Under the pieces are notes generated by a model. The model was not told the origin of the DNA and did no database searches. It saw nothing but the letters and a program-made list of their open reading frames with translations. This document shows positions 17,478 to 26,061 of a stretch of 64,000 nucleotides of DNA, in pieces. The stretch comes from Nostoc flagelliforme FACHB-838. GTDB taxonomy: Bacteria; Cyanobacteriota; Cyanobacteriia; Cyanobacteriales; Nostocaceae. Where the stretch lies: contig NZ_JACJSI010000004.1 of the NCBI RefSeq assembly GCF_014698065.1, positions 1-64,000 of the forward strand, given 5' to 3'. The position numbers and the translations under genes were made by a program. How positions within the stretch are numbered: position 1 is the stretch's first letter; each line of letters opens with the position of its first letter.

Positions 17478-18848
17478 ATGTCAAATGGTTTTCTCAGACA
17501 AGCCCTCAACGCCCTGCAAAAGCAGTCGCGCTCCCGTACTTCCTATCGGGTTAGCCAGTGGTTCAAATGGTTATCGCCTGGACTATCGGTAAAACGTTGG
17601 TTGTTGATCAGTATTGGGGGTGTACTGCTGGCAAGCTTGGGATTAGCTATTTGGATTAAGCTGACCCCAATCTTTTTGATGATTGAGTTGATTAGAGGTT
17701 TCCTGGGAGTAATCACTAACATCTTGCCCAACTATATCAGTGGCCCTTTGGTACTACTTGGCGGCTTGCTATTAGTGCTTTGGGGGCAAACTCGCACTGT
17801 AGGCTCAATTACTAAGGTACTGAGAGCAGAAGGCGGAGAGGAACTCATTGATGTCTTGATGGCTCATCGTCGATTGTACCGAGGCCCGAAAATAGTGGTA
17901 ATTGGTGGTGGTACAGGACTTTCTACGTTGTTGAGGGGACTGAAAACCTACAGCGCTAATATTACAGCTATTGTCACTGTCGCCGATGATGGTGGATCTT
18001 CTGGGCGATTGCGCCAAGAATTTGGTGTGCTACCACCAGGGGATATTCGCAATTGTTTAGCTGCACTAGCAGATGAAGAAAAGTTATTAACAGAATTGTT
18101 TCAATACCGTTTTCGGGCTGGAGATGGTTTAACTGGTCACAGTTTTGGTAATTTGTTTTTAACGGCAATGAGTGATATTACTGGAGATTTAGAACAAGCA
18201 GTTGCAGCTAGTTCTAAAGTACTAGCGGTACGGGGACAAGTACTACCGGCAACTCTCAGTGATGTTCGCCTCTGGGCAGAATTAGCCGATGGTCGCCGTA
18301 TTGATGGTGAGTCTAGCATTCCTAAAGCTGGCGGTAAAATAGTTAAAATTGGCTGCGTTCCAGCTAATCCTCCGGCAGTGCCAGCAGCTATTAAAGCACT
18401 TAGAGAAGCCGATTACATTATTATTGGCCCAGGTAGCCTTTATACAAGCCTGATTCCTAATTTATTAGTACCAGAAATTGCCGATGCGATCGCTCAAACA
18501 GATGTCCCCCGTATTTATATCTGCAATATAATGACTCAACCAGGAGAAACGGAAGGCTACACTGTTGCAGACCACATCAGAGCAATTGATGCAGCTTGTG
18601 GGGAAAGACGGCTATTCGATGCTGTACTAATACACAAAAAATCCCCCTCAGAGCAATCACTCATTCGCTATGCCCAACAAAACTCCCATCCCGTTTTCTT
18701 AGATAGAGAAACCGTAACTGAGCTAGGACGAAGGATTGTTCCAGCTAATGTTTTGTATGAAGATGAAACAGGTGTGATTCGTCACAATCCGCAGAAACTA
18801 GCACAAGTGTTATTGCGGTGGTACGGTAGAGTTAACCACGGAAGATAA
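17478..18848 (+). CDS. yvcK: YvcK/CofD-like gluconeogenesis factor, UDP-GlcNAc-binding type
   Basis: 456 residues. Two membrane segments in the N-terminal 110 residues ([33 protein letters not shown]) are an addition usual in cyanobacterial members. The C-terminal domain is the YvcK fold: [17 protein letters not shown] (~134-150), [13 protein letters not shown] and [13 protein letters not shown]. In Bacillus YvcK binds UDP-GlcNAc and is needed for growth on gluconeogenic carbon and for cell-wall synthesis. Followed after 67 bases of heptamer repeats by tsaE on the same strand. Confidence 0.88.
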   Translation: MSNGFLRQALNALQKQSRSRTSYRVSQWFKWLSPGLSVKRWLLISIGGVLLASLGLAIWIKLTPIFLMIELIRGFLGVITNILPNYISGPLVLLGGLLLVLWGQTRTVGSITKVLRAEGGEELIDVLMAHRRLYRGPKIVVIGGGTGLSTLLRGLKTYSANITAIVTVADDGGSSGRLRQEFGVLPPGDIRNCLAALADEEKLLTELFQYRFRAGDGLTGHSFGNLFLTAMSDITGDLEQAVAASSKVLAVRGQVLPATLSDVRLWAELADGRRIDGESSIPKAGGKIVKIGCVPANPPAVPAAIKALREADYIIIGPGSLYTSLIPNLLVPEIADAIAQTDVPRIYICNIMTQPGETEGYTVADHIRAIDAACGERRLFDAVLIHKKSPSEQSLIRYAQQNSHPVFLDRETVTELGRRIVPANVLYEDETGVIRHNPQKLAQVLLRWYGRVNHGR

Positions 18849-18905
18849 ATTTGTCATTAGTCATTTGTCACTTGTCCTTTGTTTAGACTAATGACTAATA
18901 ACTAA
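18849..18905 (+). repeat. Heptamer repeat tract
   Basis: GTCATTA/GTCATTT/GTCACTT/GTCCTTT direct units followed by their complements (ACTAATGACTAATAACTA), so the tract as a whole can fold. Sits between yvcK and tsaE. Confidence 0.75.
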
Positions 18906-18915
18906 ATAATTAAGT

Positions 18916-19371
18916 ATGAAAATTTTTCTTGCAGATACAGAAGCGACGCTACGCTTAGGTATTACTCTTGGTGAATCCCTAACTCCTGGCAGTGTAATTT
19001 TACTAGAAGGTGATTTAGGCGCTGGTAAAACTACCCTAGTTCAAGGCATTGGCAAGGGTTTAGGAATTAATGAACCTATTGTCAGTCCCACTTTCACGCT
19101 GATTAATGAGTACACAGAAGGGCGCTTTCCCCTTTACCACCTGGATTTATATCGCTTAGAACCACAAGAAGTTGCAACCCTAAACTTAGAAAGTTATTGG
19201 GAAGGTATTGAAGTCATACCAGGAATTGTGGCAGTTGAATGGGCAGAACGATTACTCTACAAGCCAGATAGTTATCTGAGTGTAAGTTTAACTTATGGGC
19301 ATGAAGGCACTCGTCAAGTCGAACTCACACCATTCAATTGTGCCATTAGCAAAGTCATTGCCGCAATTTAA
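18916..19371 (+). CDS. tsaE: tRNA threonylcarbamoyladenosine biosynthesis ATPase TsaE
   Basis: TsaE works with TsaB and TsaD to place t6A at position 37 of ANN-reading tRNAs. 151 residues, the normal length. Walker A LEGDLGAGKTTLVQGIG (~34-50), SPTFTLINEY, the HLDLYRL motif and VAVEWAERL are all present. Same strand as yvcK; cotranscription is possible. Confidence 0.92.
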   Translation: MKIFLADTEATLRLGITLGESLTPGSVILLEGDLGAGKTTLVQGIGKGLGINEPIVSPTFTLINEYTEGRFPLYHLDLYRLEPQEVATLNLESYWEGIEVIPGIVAVEWAERLLYKPDSYLSVSLTYGHEGTRQVELTPFNCAISKVIAAI

Positions 19372-19624
19372 GCTCATCTCCCGACTGAAGTACGAGGGAT
19401 TTCACTTTTTTGATCGCAATACTAAAAAATTACTGCAAATAGTCGAGGAAGCACTTTACACTCGTTCTATCTGCCACTACCACGTTCGCCACTGTCAGTT
19501 ATTAACATTGTTATCTCAACCAAAAAATATTGAATCAGCTTTTCTTCAATCGAAAATGGCAGTCAGCAAGCCGCCGTCTGTTCTTAGAGATTTGGAAAGT
19601 TGGCAACGCACTGGCTTTTTTTAA
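19358..19624 (+). CDS. Possible small unknown ORF overlapping the end of tsaE
   Basis: About 88 codons, open in a frame different from tsaE. Protein-like composition (YEGFHFFDRNTKKLLQIVEE, then HYHVRHCQLLTLLSQPKN). The only plausible starts are TTG 19358 or codons inside tsaE, and there is no clear ribosome site. It might be the tail of a lost gene or a translationally coupled small gene. Function unknown. Confidence 0.3.
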   Translation: MPQFKLISRLKYEGFHFFDRNTKKLLQIVEEALYTRSICHYHVRHCQLLTLLSQPKNIESAFLQSKMAVSKPPSVLRDLESWQRTGFF

Positions 19625-20112
19625 AGGGAGACTACTTTTCTCTTCACTCCCTTAAATCCAGGCGGGGTTATCGTATCCGAATAGTATTGAACCTAAAGTG
19701 ATTCTTAACTAAACAGGATATATTGCATCTACTAGCTTTATTGCTGTAATAAGCAGTTAAAAACTGATTTAGATGGTTGGTGTACGAATCAAGCAAGTGT
19801 AAATAGACTGTTGTTGGGTTCAATAAGGAGAGAACTTAGTCAGCTTCGATTGAAACCGATTAGTTCCCTACCTCGTTCGGAGAAGCAATCTAGATTATTT
19901 AGCAGCGAATGCTAGTAAAAAAGTTAAGCAATAAGCAATTTCTGTATAATGTTTAACTTTCCTTACACTTAGTATGCCCAAGTTAAGTTCATAATCTATA
20001 CAAAAAAATAAACTATTTTATAAATTTGCAAAATTAGTTTTAATAATTTTAACTAGCAATAAATTTTTAGATTCACATCTGTAATTAGCACTGATATTTA
20101 AAAAAAATAACT

Positions 20113-20163
20113 AAAAACGTTTCGTGTTTATACGATATTTAATTTGTAAGTACGAAACGTTTT
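20113..20163 (-). terminator. Inverted repeat AAAACGTTTCGT, possible patatin-gene terminator
   Basis: Perfect arms AAAACGTTTCGT (20114-20125) and ACGAAACGTTTT (20152-20163), 26-base AT loop. Read leftward, the second arm is followed by TTTTTAGTTATTTTTTT, so it can end transcription of the patatin gene whose stop is ~170 bases away. Each arm holds the palindrome AACGTT, so a protein-binding site is an alternative. Confidence 0.5.
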
Positions 20164-20207
20164 ATTATAAGTTGAAGTTAGTATGCTTACGTGGATGCAC
20201 TACTGGT

Positions 20208-20308
20208 GCAATACGCTTGGCTTTGTGAAAAATATTAGGTTGGGTTGAACAATAGCGAAATCCAACCTACACCACTTTTAGTTTTTACCCTTAACCCAAG
20301 CGTATTGC
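20208..20308. repeat. 101-base MITE-like element
   Basis: Outer inverted repeats GCAATACGCTTGG (20208-20220) and CCAAGCGTATTGC (20296-20308) are perfect over 13 bases. An inner pair TAGGTTGG/CCAACCTA (20236-20243/20262-20269) nests inside. A lone half of the outer arm (AACCCAAGCGTATTGC) recurs at about 36343-36358, in the kdpA-kdpB gap. Confidence 0.65.
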
Positions 20309-20331
20309 CTCATAACTAATGACATATAGCA

Positions 20332-21507
20332 TTAGTTATCTCGAATAAAAGAGGCGATCGCCTTTTTTATCGGAGAACCAGAGTCGTCTCTGGTATAGTA
20401 CGTCAATCCTCGATCAATAAATGCAGAGGTAGTATCTATCAACTGCTGAACAATCTCAAAATTAGCATTATCTATTTCTTCAGTGATTTTTTCATTTGTA
20501 AATTTATTTTTTCGCTCTTCTGGAGGTAATACAATACGAGGATCTTTATAAGTTTCTTTTGGTTTAGGTTTAAATGTCTCATTTAAGTCAAACTGAAGAC
20601 GTAAATAACGTTTAGACTCATAGCCGCCCATGATTTGTCGGCAAATTGTACTATCAATCTCAGATGACGGTTCCATAAAAATATTAGTAAGATTTTGAAC
20701 CCAGTCTAAGCCTCTCCACTTGCTTACTTGCTCATATTTATATGGTTCACCAGTTTGACCTGTGCCAATAGAAAGGATAGAAATATCTTCCAATCGTAGA
20801 TTATCCAGTTTATATTTTTGCTTGATTGTTGGAGAGATTGAAGACTGACTCACCCTCATAACTAAACTTAAAGCTGCCAAAGATGGGTTATTAGCAGAAA
20901 CTCCTCCATCAATGTGAGGGAATTCCCAATCACCAAATTTTTCTTTATCTACAGGTTCCAATTTATATGGTGGAAAAAAAGTAGGTGCTGAAGCCGAAGC
21001 AGTACATATCTGCCATAAATAACAGTCATCGTACCATCTGTCTCCTAAATCGGGATGACAATTTGTAAAAAAGGTTGTGTTGCGATATAGCGTATCGTAA
21101 GCAAGAATCAAAATAATAGGTTTTTCAATATCCTTTATTCTTATAGATTTATAAGCATCTTTGAGGACACTAATAATTCCATCATGAGAATATCTAGATG
21201 CTGAAAAGACATCAACAATTGGTCTAATGAAGGACGGAATGTTTTTATAGCGCTCTTTTCTAGCCGTCGGAAATATATCTTTACCCCGATTTTGATACAT
21301 TTTAATTAGTTGATCGCTCGTACTTCCTACAGCAATCCCTCCTGTTAGGATTGAACCAGTAGAAGTGCCAGCAATTAGGTCAAAGTATTCGTGTAAAAAC
21401 TCTCCTTTCCCCTGATTTCTAATTTCTTGTTCTACTTGTTGAAGTATTCGCGCTGCAATGACTCCACGAATGCCACCACCATCTAAAGCTAGAATTTTGA
21501 AGGACAT
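20332..21507 (-). CDS. Patatin-like phospholipase
   Basis: 391 residues. Patatin catalytic set complete: oxyanion loop DGGGIRG (~9-15), nucleophile GTSTG (~47-51), and the aspartate in HIDGGVSANNPS. These enzymes deacylate membrane lipids using a Ser-Asp pair. The C-terminal 120 residues hold a KPKPKETYKD basic linker and a helical tail. Some patatins are the killing effectors of phage-defence systems (CapV in CBASS), but no nucleotide cyclase, Cap2/Cap3 or other defence gene lies beside it, so a housekeeping or stress lipase is as likely. Own terminator candidate at 20113-20163. Confidence 0.87.
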   Translation of the reverse strand: MSFKILALDGGGIRGVIAARILQQVEQEIRNQGKGEFLHEYFDLIAGTSTGSILTGGIAVGSTSDQLIKMYQNRGKDIFPTARKERYKNIPSFIRPIVDVFSASRYSHDGIISVLKDAYKSIRIKDIEKPIILILAYDTLYRNTTFFTNCHPDLGDRWYDDCYLWQICTASASAPTFFPPYKLEPVDKEKFGDWEFPHIDGGVSANNPSLAALSLVMRVSQSSISPTIKQKYKLDNLRLEDISILSIGTGQTGEPYKYEQVSKWRGLDWVQNLTNIFMEPSSEIDSTICRQIMGGYESKRYLRLQFDLNETFKPKPKETYKDPRIVLPPEERKNKFTNEKITEEIDNANFEIVQQLIDTTSAFIDRGLTYYTRDDSGSPIKKAIASFIRDN

Positions 21508-22196
21508 AGCAACTCTCTTTGATTATTTCTATGGTTATCTTTCTGGGTACAAGCATCATGGAATGCATCGCAATACGGTTCCATTAGCTTGTTTACTCTT
21601 ATCCGGCTGGAAGATACCTAATTTTTTTTTACGAACCGCCTTTTCTATCTTTTCTATGAGAGGCTTCCGCCAACGCGCAGCATCTCGTTAGAGAAGGAAG
21701 TCAAGCAGGGAAAAAATAATAAATAGGTAATCTTATAGCGGGAAGAGAGTAGTTATTGAAGATTTGACTTGAAACATTTACAAATAAATTCAGAGTTTCA
21801 AGTTGCAATTCCTGATACAGAAACAAGTCAATACCCTTTGTTGAAAAGGGAATGGCACTAAAAAAACGCGAAAAGCTTATGTAACCTCGTTCCCAGTCGG
21901 AAGATTGGGAATGTATTCCAAATGGGCTGCTGCCTCCTCTTTCTTGACGAGAGGCGGAACTTCCCAGAATGCGTTCCCAGGCTCCAGGCTGGGAACGAGG
22001 CAACACAAAACTTTCGACTGATTTTAGTGCCATTTGGTTAAAAGGTTAAAAGAGGAAAAACAAGAATTTTCGCCTTTTAGCTTTAACCAAATTGCATTGG
22101 TTTAGTCTGACTCTGGATAGATGAAAATCTTGCCAGTTCAAATATTGGTTTGATGTATAACTATTTGTCTACTACGTAAGCTTAAATAAATATTTG
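21508..22196. other. 690-base gap with two dispersed repeats
   Basis: Contains a GCTTCCGCCAACGCGCAGCATCTCGTTAGAGA-family scrap (about 21662-21696) and copy 2 of the GTTCCCAG element (21888-22003). An open frame across the latter is explained by the repeat, not by a gene. Confidence 0.55.
21888..22003 (-). repeat. Dispersed GTTCCCAG/CTGGGAAC element, copy 2
   Basis: About 116 bases, reversed relative to the copy at 6709-6812. Ends CCTCGTTCCCAG and CTGGGAACGAGG are inverted; an internal GAGGCGGAACTTCCCAGAA stretch and an AGGAGGCAGCAGCCC stretch (complement) correspond to the other copy's middle. Confidence 0.65.
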
Positions 22197-23516
22197 CTAT
22201 AAGAAAGTTAAAGCTTGACCCCGCACTTGCGTATTTACCTGGCCTTTGTCATAAACTATCTCACCGCCGACAATGGTGGTTTTAGCCCAACCGGTGAGGT
22301 TCCAGCCTTCAAAGGGACTCCAATGGCATTTGGTTAAAAGTTCTTCGCGCTGGACTGGACGGTATGTGTTTAAATCTACAAGCACTAAATCGGCATCGTA
22401 ACCAGGTGCGATCGCTCCTTTATTCGGAATACCATAAGCCACAGCTACAGCTTTAGACATCCAGTTCACAACTTCAGCTACAGTACACTTTCCTTGCATC
22501 GCCGCAGTTAACATCAAAGCTAGAGAAGTTTCTACCCCAGGCATTCCCGAAGGACTATTGGGGTATTCTTGAGCTTTTTCTTCTAAGGTGTGTGGCGCGT
22601 GATCTGTAGCGATGAAATCAATCACGCCATCGCGCAAAGCTTGCCAGAGAACTTCGTTATCGTGGGGCGATCGCAAAGGTGGATTCATCTGTGCTAATGT
22701 GCCAATTGTTTCATAAGCACTAGTATTTAACAATAAATGCTGTGGTGTAACCTCAGCTGTTACCCAACTAGGTTTCTCCTGACGCAGCAAATCTGCTTCT
22801 TCGGCAGTTGACATGTGCAAAATATGCAAACGACGTTGATATTTTTGAGAAAGTTTTAATGCCAGTTGGGTTGCCAGCATTGCCGCTTGATTATCTTGAA
22901 TTTGCGAGTGAACGGCTGGATCGTGAATATTGGCAAATTCTTGGCGGCGTTGGTTGATTCTAGCTTGGTCTTCGGCATGAACGGCAATCAAGCGATCGCC
23001 TTTAGCAAATATCGCCTCTAATGCTGTTTCGCCATCAATCAGCAGTTGACCATGCATCGACCCCATGAAAATCTTAATTCCCGGCGTTGGCTTTGCTAAA
23101 AGCAAATCTGGTAAATTCTCTGCTGTTGCCCCAATAAAAAAGCCATAATTAACCAACGACTTGTGTGAGGCACGTTCTAGCTTGTCGTCTAAAGCCTGCT
23201 GTGTCGTTGTCAGGGGGCGTGTATTGGGCATTTCTAAAAAAGAAGTGACTCCGCCTTTAGCACAGGCACAGCTGGCGGTGAATAAATCTTCCTTGTGTTC
23301 TAGTCCAGGTTCCCGAAAATGCACCTGCGGATCAATAACTCCTGGCAACAAAGTCAAGCCTTCTGCGTCAATTTCAGTGGCTAGTGCCGTTTGCGATATT
23401 TCTGGTGCAACTTCGACTATTTGGCGATCGCGCGTCAACACATCCCCAATCATTAGTTCACCATTGGGTAAGATTATACGAGCGCGGCGAATCAGTAAAG
23501 TTTTTGAAGATGACAT
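22197..23516 (-). CDS. pyrC: Dihydroorotase
   Basis: Third step of pyrimidine synthesis, closing carbamoyl-aspartate to dihydroorotate. About 439 residues from the ATG at 23516 (an in-frame TTG lies at 23528). Class I features: GVIDPQVHFREPGLEHKEDL (metal site), IATDHAPHTLEEK and FMGSMHGQLL. In the metal motif the first histidine of the usual HxH is glutamine (PQVH); this QxH form is known from a subgroup of class I dihydroorotases, so the enzyme is probably active but worth noting. Stands alone. Confidence 0.9.
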   Translation of the reverse strand: MSSSKTLLIRRARIILPNGELMIGDVLTRDRQIVEVAPEISQTALATEIDAEGLTLLPGVIDPQVHFREPGLEHKEDLFTASCACAKGGVTSFLEMPNTRPLTTTQQALDDKLERASHKSLVNYGFFIGATAENLPDLLLAKPTPGIKIFMGSMHGQLLIDGETALEAIFAKGDRLIAVHAEDQARINQRRQEFANIHDPAVHSQIQDNQAAMLATQLALKLSQKYQRRLHILHMSTAEEADLLRQEKPSWVTAEVTPQHLLLNTSAYETIGTLAQMNPPLRSPHDNEVLWQALRDGVIDFIATDHAPHTLEEKAQEYPNSPSGMPGVETSLALMLTAAMQGKCTVAEVVNWMSKAVAVAYGIPNKGAIAPGYDADLVLVDLNTYRPVQREELLTKCHWSPFEGWNLTGWAKTTIVGGEIVYDKGQVNTQVRGQALTFL

Positions 23517-23934
23517 AGGGATAACCAAGTTCTGACAGAGGACTATGTATTACAGGGGACTATGCTTTTAGGTTAAACTTATTCGCGATCGGAGTAACCA
23601 ATTTTTTTTTGCCGTGCCTTAAAAAAAGTTTATTTTTATTTTATGAAGAACCCCGTCAATCAATTTTGGATTTTAGTTCTAGCACAACTTGGATTTGGGA
23701 TTGATCTTATCTTAGAAGGGATTCAGCCTGTTCATTTGAGATTGATTTCGCCCACCAGAGGCGAGTCATGACCCAGAATAAACATCTTAATCCAAAATCT
23801 AAAATCTATAATCTAAAATTGGTAGTCAAGATGCAAACATGACTAGGAAATTAAAATTTTCTCGTTAAGATTAACAGATAAAGTCTCACTAGGTGGGTTG
23901 ATTACCTACATTTTTTGTTAAATTAAGTAATTTC
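23517..23934. other. Divergent gap pyrC / lepB
   Basis: Both promoters lie here. From 23660 to 23825 the sequence is made of TTTTGGATTTTAG / CCAAAATCTAAAATC-type short repeats, the same family as at 24655-24760. No gene. Confidence 0.5.
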
Positions 23935-24576
23935 ATGCAAAATCAAGTGCCTGATAACAACTCTAGTCAACAACCCGATAATTCTTGGATCGCAGAGCTA
24001 GGTAGAACAATTGTATTGAGCATTGTTCTCGCTCTGGGAATTCGCACCTTTGTTGCTGAAGCACGCTGGATTCCTTCTGGATCAATGGAACCTACTCTGC
24101 ATGGTACGCCTAACCAGTGGGAGGCAGATAAAATAATTGTCGATAAGTTGAAGTATAAATTTACTGACCCACAACGGGGAGATATTGTAGTATTTTCACC
24201 TACGAAAGAACTACAGAAAGAACAATACCAGGACGCTTTTATTAAGCGTATTATTGCTTTACCTGGAGAAAAAATACAACTTAAGGATGGCAAGGTTTAT
24301 ATCAATAACAAACCCCTCCCAGAAACCAATTACCTTGGTTCTGGGCAAAGTACAGTCATTGATGTTTGCCAATCAGGGCCACAGCCACCTTTTTTAGCAA
24401 AACCCCAAACTATACCAGCCGATTCATATTTAGTACTAGGTGATAATCGTAACAGTAGTTACGATAGCCGCTGTTGGGGTGTCGTCCCCCGCCAGAATAT
24501 TATTGGACGTGCTGTAGTTCGCTTCTGGCCCCTAAATCATGTTGGCGGAATTGATAAGTCGCCAGTATATCCATAA
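23935..24576 (+). CDS. lepB: Signal peptidase I
   Basis: Leader peptidase that removes Sec/Tat signal peptides at the outer face of the membrane. 213 residues with one N-terminal membrane segment (TIVLSIVLALGIRTFVA). The catalytic serine is S50 in SGSMEPTL and the general base is K104 in AFIKRIIALPGE; the GDNRNSSYDSRCWGVV box is also present. Usual length for cyanobacterial type I enzymes. No operon partner. Confidence 0.93.
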   Translation: MQNQVPDNNSSQQPDNSWIAELGRTIVLSIVLALGIRTFVAEARWIPSGSMEPTLHGTPNQWEADKIIVDKLKYKFTDPQRGDIVVFSPTKELQKEQYQDAFIKRIIALPGEKIQLKDGKVYINNKPLPETNYLGSGQSTVIDVCQSGPQPPFLAKPQTIPADSYLVLGDNRNSSYDSRCWGVVPRQNIIGRAVVRFWPLNHVGGIDKSPVYP

Positions 24577-24654
24577 GTTAAAAATATTGATCAAGTTGAA
24601 GAAGGATTCAGAATCCAGAATTCAGACAATAAAGTGAGGGATTGCTAAATTACC

Positions 24655-24762
24655 AATCTTTAATCCAAAATCCGTCTTGAAAAGTGACGCTCGCTCTGCG
24701 CTAACTAAATCGCTGCAAGCTGGCGCTCCGACTTTTCGCAAAATCTAAAATCCAAAATTGCT
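24655..24762 (+). repeat. Composite dispersed repeat
   Basis: CCAATCTTTAATCCAAAATCC-like units, then a GTGACGCTCGCTCTGCGC scrap and CAAAATCTAAAATCC. It fills the gap before the MOSC gene. Confidence 0.5.
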
Positions 24763-25551
24763 ATGATGCCTTACCTAGCAAAAATTTTACTGTATCCAGT
24801 TAAGTCACTAGATGGTGTTGAAGTTGAGAACGCTAGAGTTCTTGCTAGTGGGGCACTACAGCATGACCGCGAGTTTGCCATTGTTGACGAACAGGGTAGA
24901 TTTGTCAATGGCAAGCGTCATGCTAAAATCCATTCACTAAGGGCGCAATTTGCACTCTTAAATAGAACTATCTCGTTGCAAATCCCAGATAGCGACTTCC
25001 AAAAAATTTTTCATTTAGATGAGCAACGGCAAGGATTAGAAGCAACTTTGAGCGATTTTTTTGGGTTTGCTGTCACATTAAATCAAAACTCTCTAATGGG
25101 TTTTCCGGACGATACACACTCACTTGGCCCGACGGTAATTAGTACAGCAACATTGGCAGAGGTTGCTTCTTGGTTTCCCGGTTTAAATGTAGATGAAATG
25201 CGCCGTCGAATGCGTGCCAATATCGAAATTGATGGTGTACCAGCATTTTGGGAAGATCAACTATTTAGTGAACAAGGTGATTTAGTCTCCTTTCGAGTAG
25301 GAGATGTACACTTTTTTGGGGTTAACCCGTGTCAGCGTTGTATAGTCCCAATACGCGATTCTTATTTAGGGGAAGCTTATCCAAACTTCCAAAAAATCTT
25401 TACAACTCAGCGAAAAGCAACTCTACCAAATTGGGTTACTTCATCGCCTTTTAATCACTTTTACAGATTGAGTGTCAATACGCAATTACCCCTATCGTCA
25501 GCCGAAAAAATTTTACAAATCGGCGATGAGGTTGACATAATTCAACAATAA
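24763..25551 (+). CDS. MOSC domain protein
   Basis: About 262 residues with an N-terminal MOSC beta-barrel (LAKILLYPVKSLDGVEVE) and the C-terminal MOSC domain. The MOSC cysteine is in GVNPCQRCIVP. MOSC domains handle sulfur or molybdenum cofactor chemistry (molybdenum-cofactor sulfurase and mARC relatives); the exact substrate is unknown. Two adjacent ATG codons (24763 and 24766) are both possible starts. No molybdenum-cofactor gene lies nearby. Confidence 0.85.
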   Translation: MMPYLAKILLYPVKSLDGVEVENARVLASGALQHDREFAIVDEQGRFVNGKRHAKIHSLRAQFALLNRTISLQIPDSDFQKIFHLDEQRQGLEATLSDFFGFAVTLNQNSLMGFPDDTHSLGPTVISTATLAEVASWFPGLNVDEMRRRMRANIEIDGVPAFWEDQLFSEQGDLVSFRVGDVHFFGVNPCQRCIVPIRDSYLGEAYPNFQKIFTTQRKATLPNWVTSSPFNHFYRLSVNTQLPLSSAEKILQIGDEVDIIQQ

Positions 25552-26061
25552 AATTAACATTTATTTAAAATAAAAAATACTAAGTAAATTTTTTTTGATT
25601 TTTTTGTTTTTACTGTGTCTTTGCATGACAATTTTAAAATTGTTGTACTTAAACATAAGCTTTTGTGCAAAGCCCAAAGCTTTTAATACCAGAAAATCAA
25701 GAAATCAGCAATTATAAATTGAATTTAGGATTAGGTGCTAATGGCGACCTGAATTTTAGAATGGCATACTGGAGCTTATCGATTAAATATCAGTTTATCT
25801 AAGAACATCTGTTGACACATTGCCAGATAAAACTGAACAAATTCAGGCGTGATGGGATCTTTACAAGCTATAGGCGATGTCTATAACGGGCTACGCCTAC
25901 GTAAATTTGGAAAATTAGGCGTTGGAAGAACTCGCTTTTTAGTACCAAAAACACGAAAAATGTCATAAATAAAATGATGAGTACCGTAATTATCTTGGTA
26001 TTCAATGTAGCTAATTTAGCTAGTATGCACCTAGAATCTGCTGGGGAAGAATTAAACAACA
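25552..26061. other. 510-base upstream region of the signalling cluster
   Basis: AT-rich at first, with a scrap of the CTACGCCTACG dispersed repeat near 25890-25902. It should contain the promoter for the hybrid kinase. A leftward open frame at 25868-26062 is judged a chance frame. Confidence 0.5.

Larger units (their letters stand above)
19625..20331. other. Gene-free 700-base region with nested inverted repeats
   Basis: No gene supported. It holds a 12-base perfect inverted repeat (20114-20163) and a 101-base element with 13-base inverted ends (20208-20308), both listed separately. The rest is AT-rich. Confidence 0.55.

Noticed and set aside
20332-21507. CBASS defence system with the patatin as effector
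   Set aside because: No CD-NTase, Cap2/Cap3 or other defence gene lies nearby; the enzyme alone is not evidence of CBASS.
21701-22033. Leftward 110-residue frame
   Set aside because: Almost all of it is the GTTCCCAG repeat element and adjoining spacer; composition follows the repeat.
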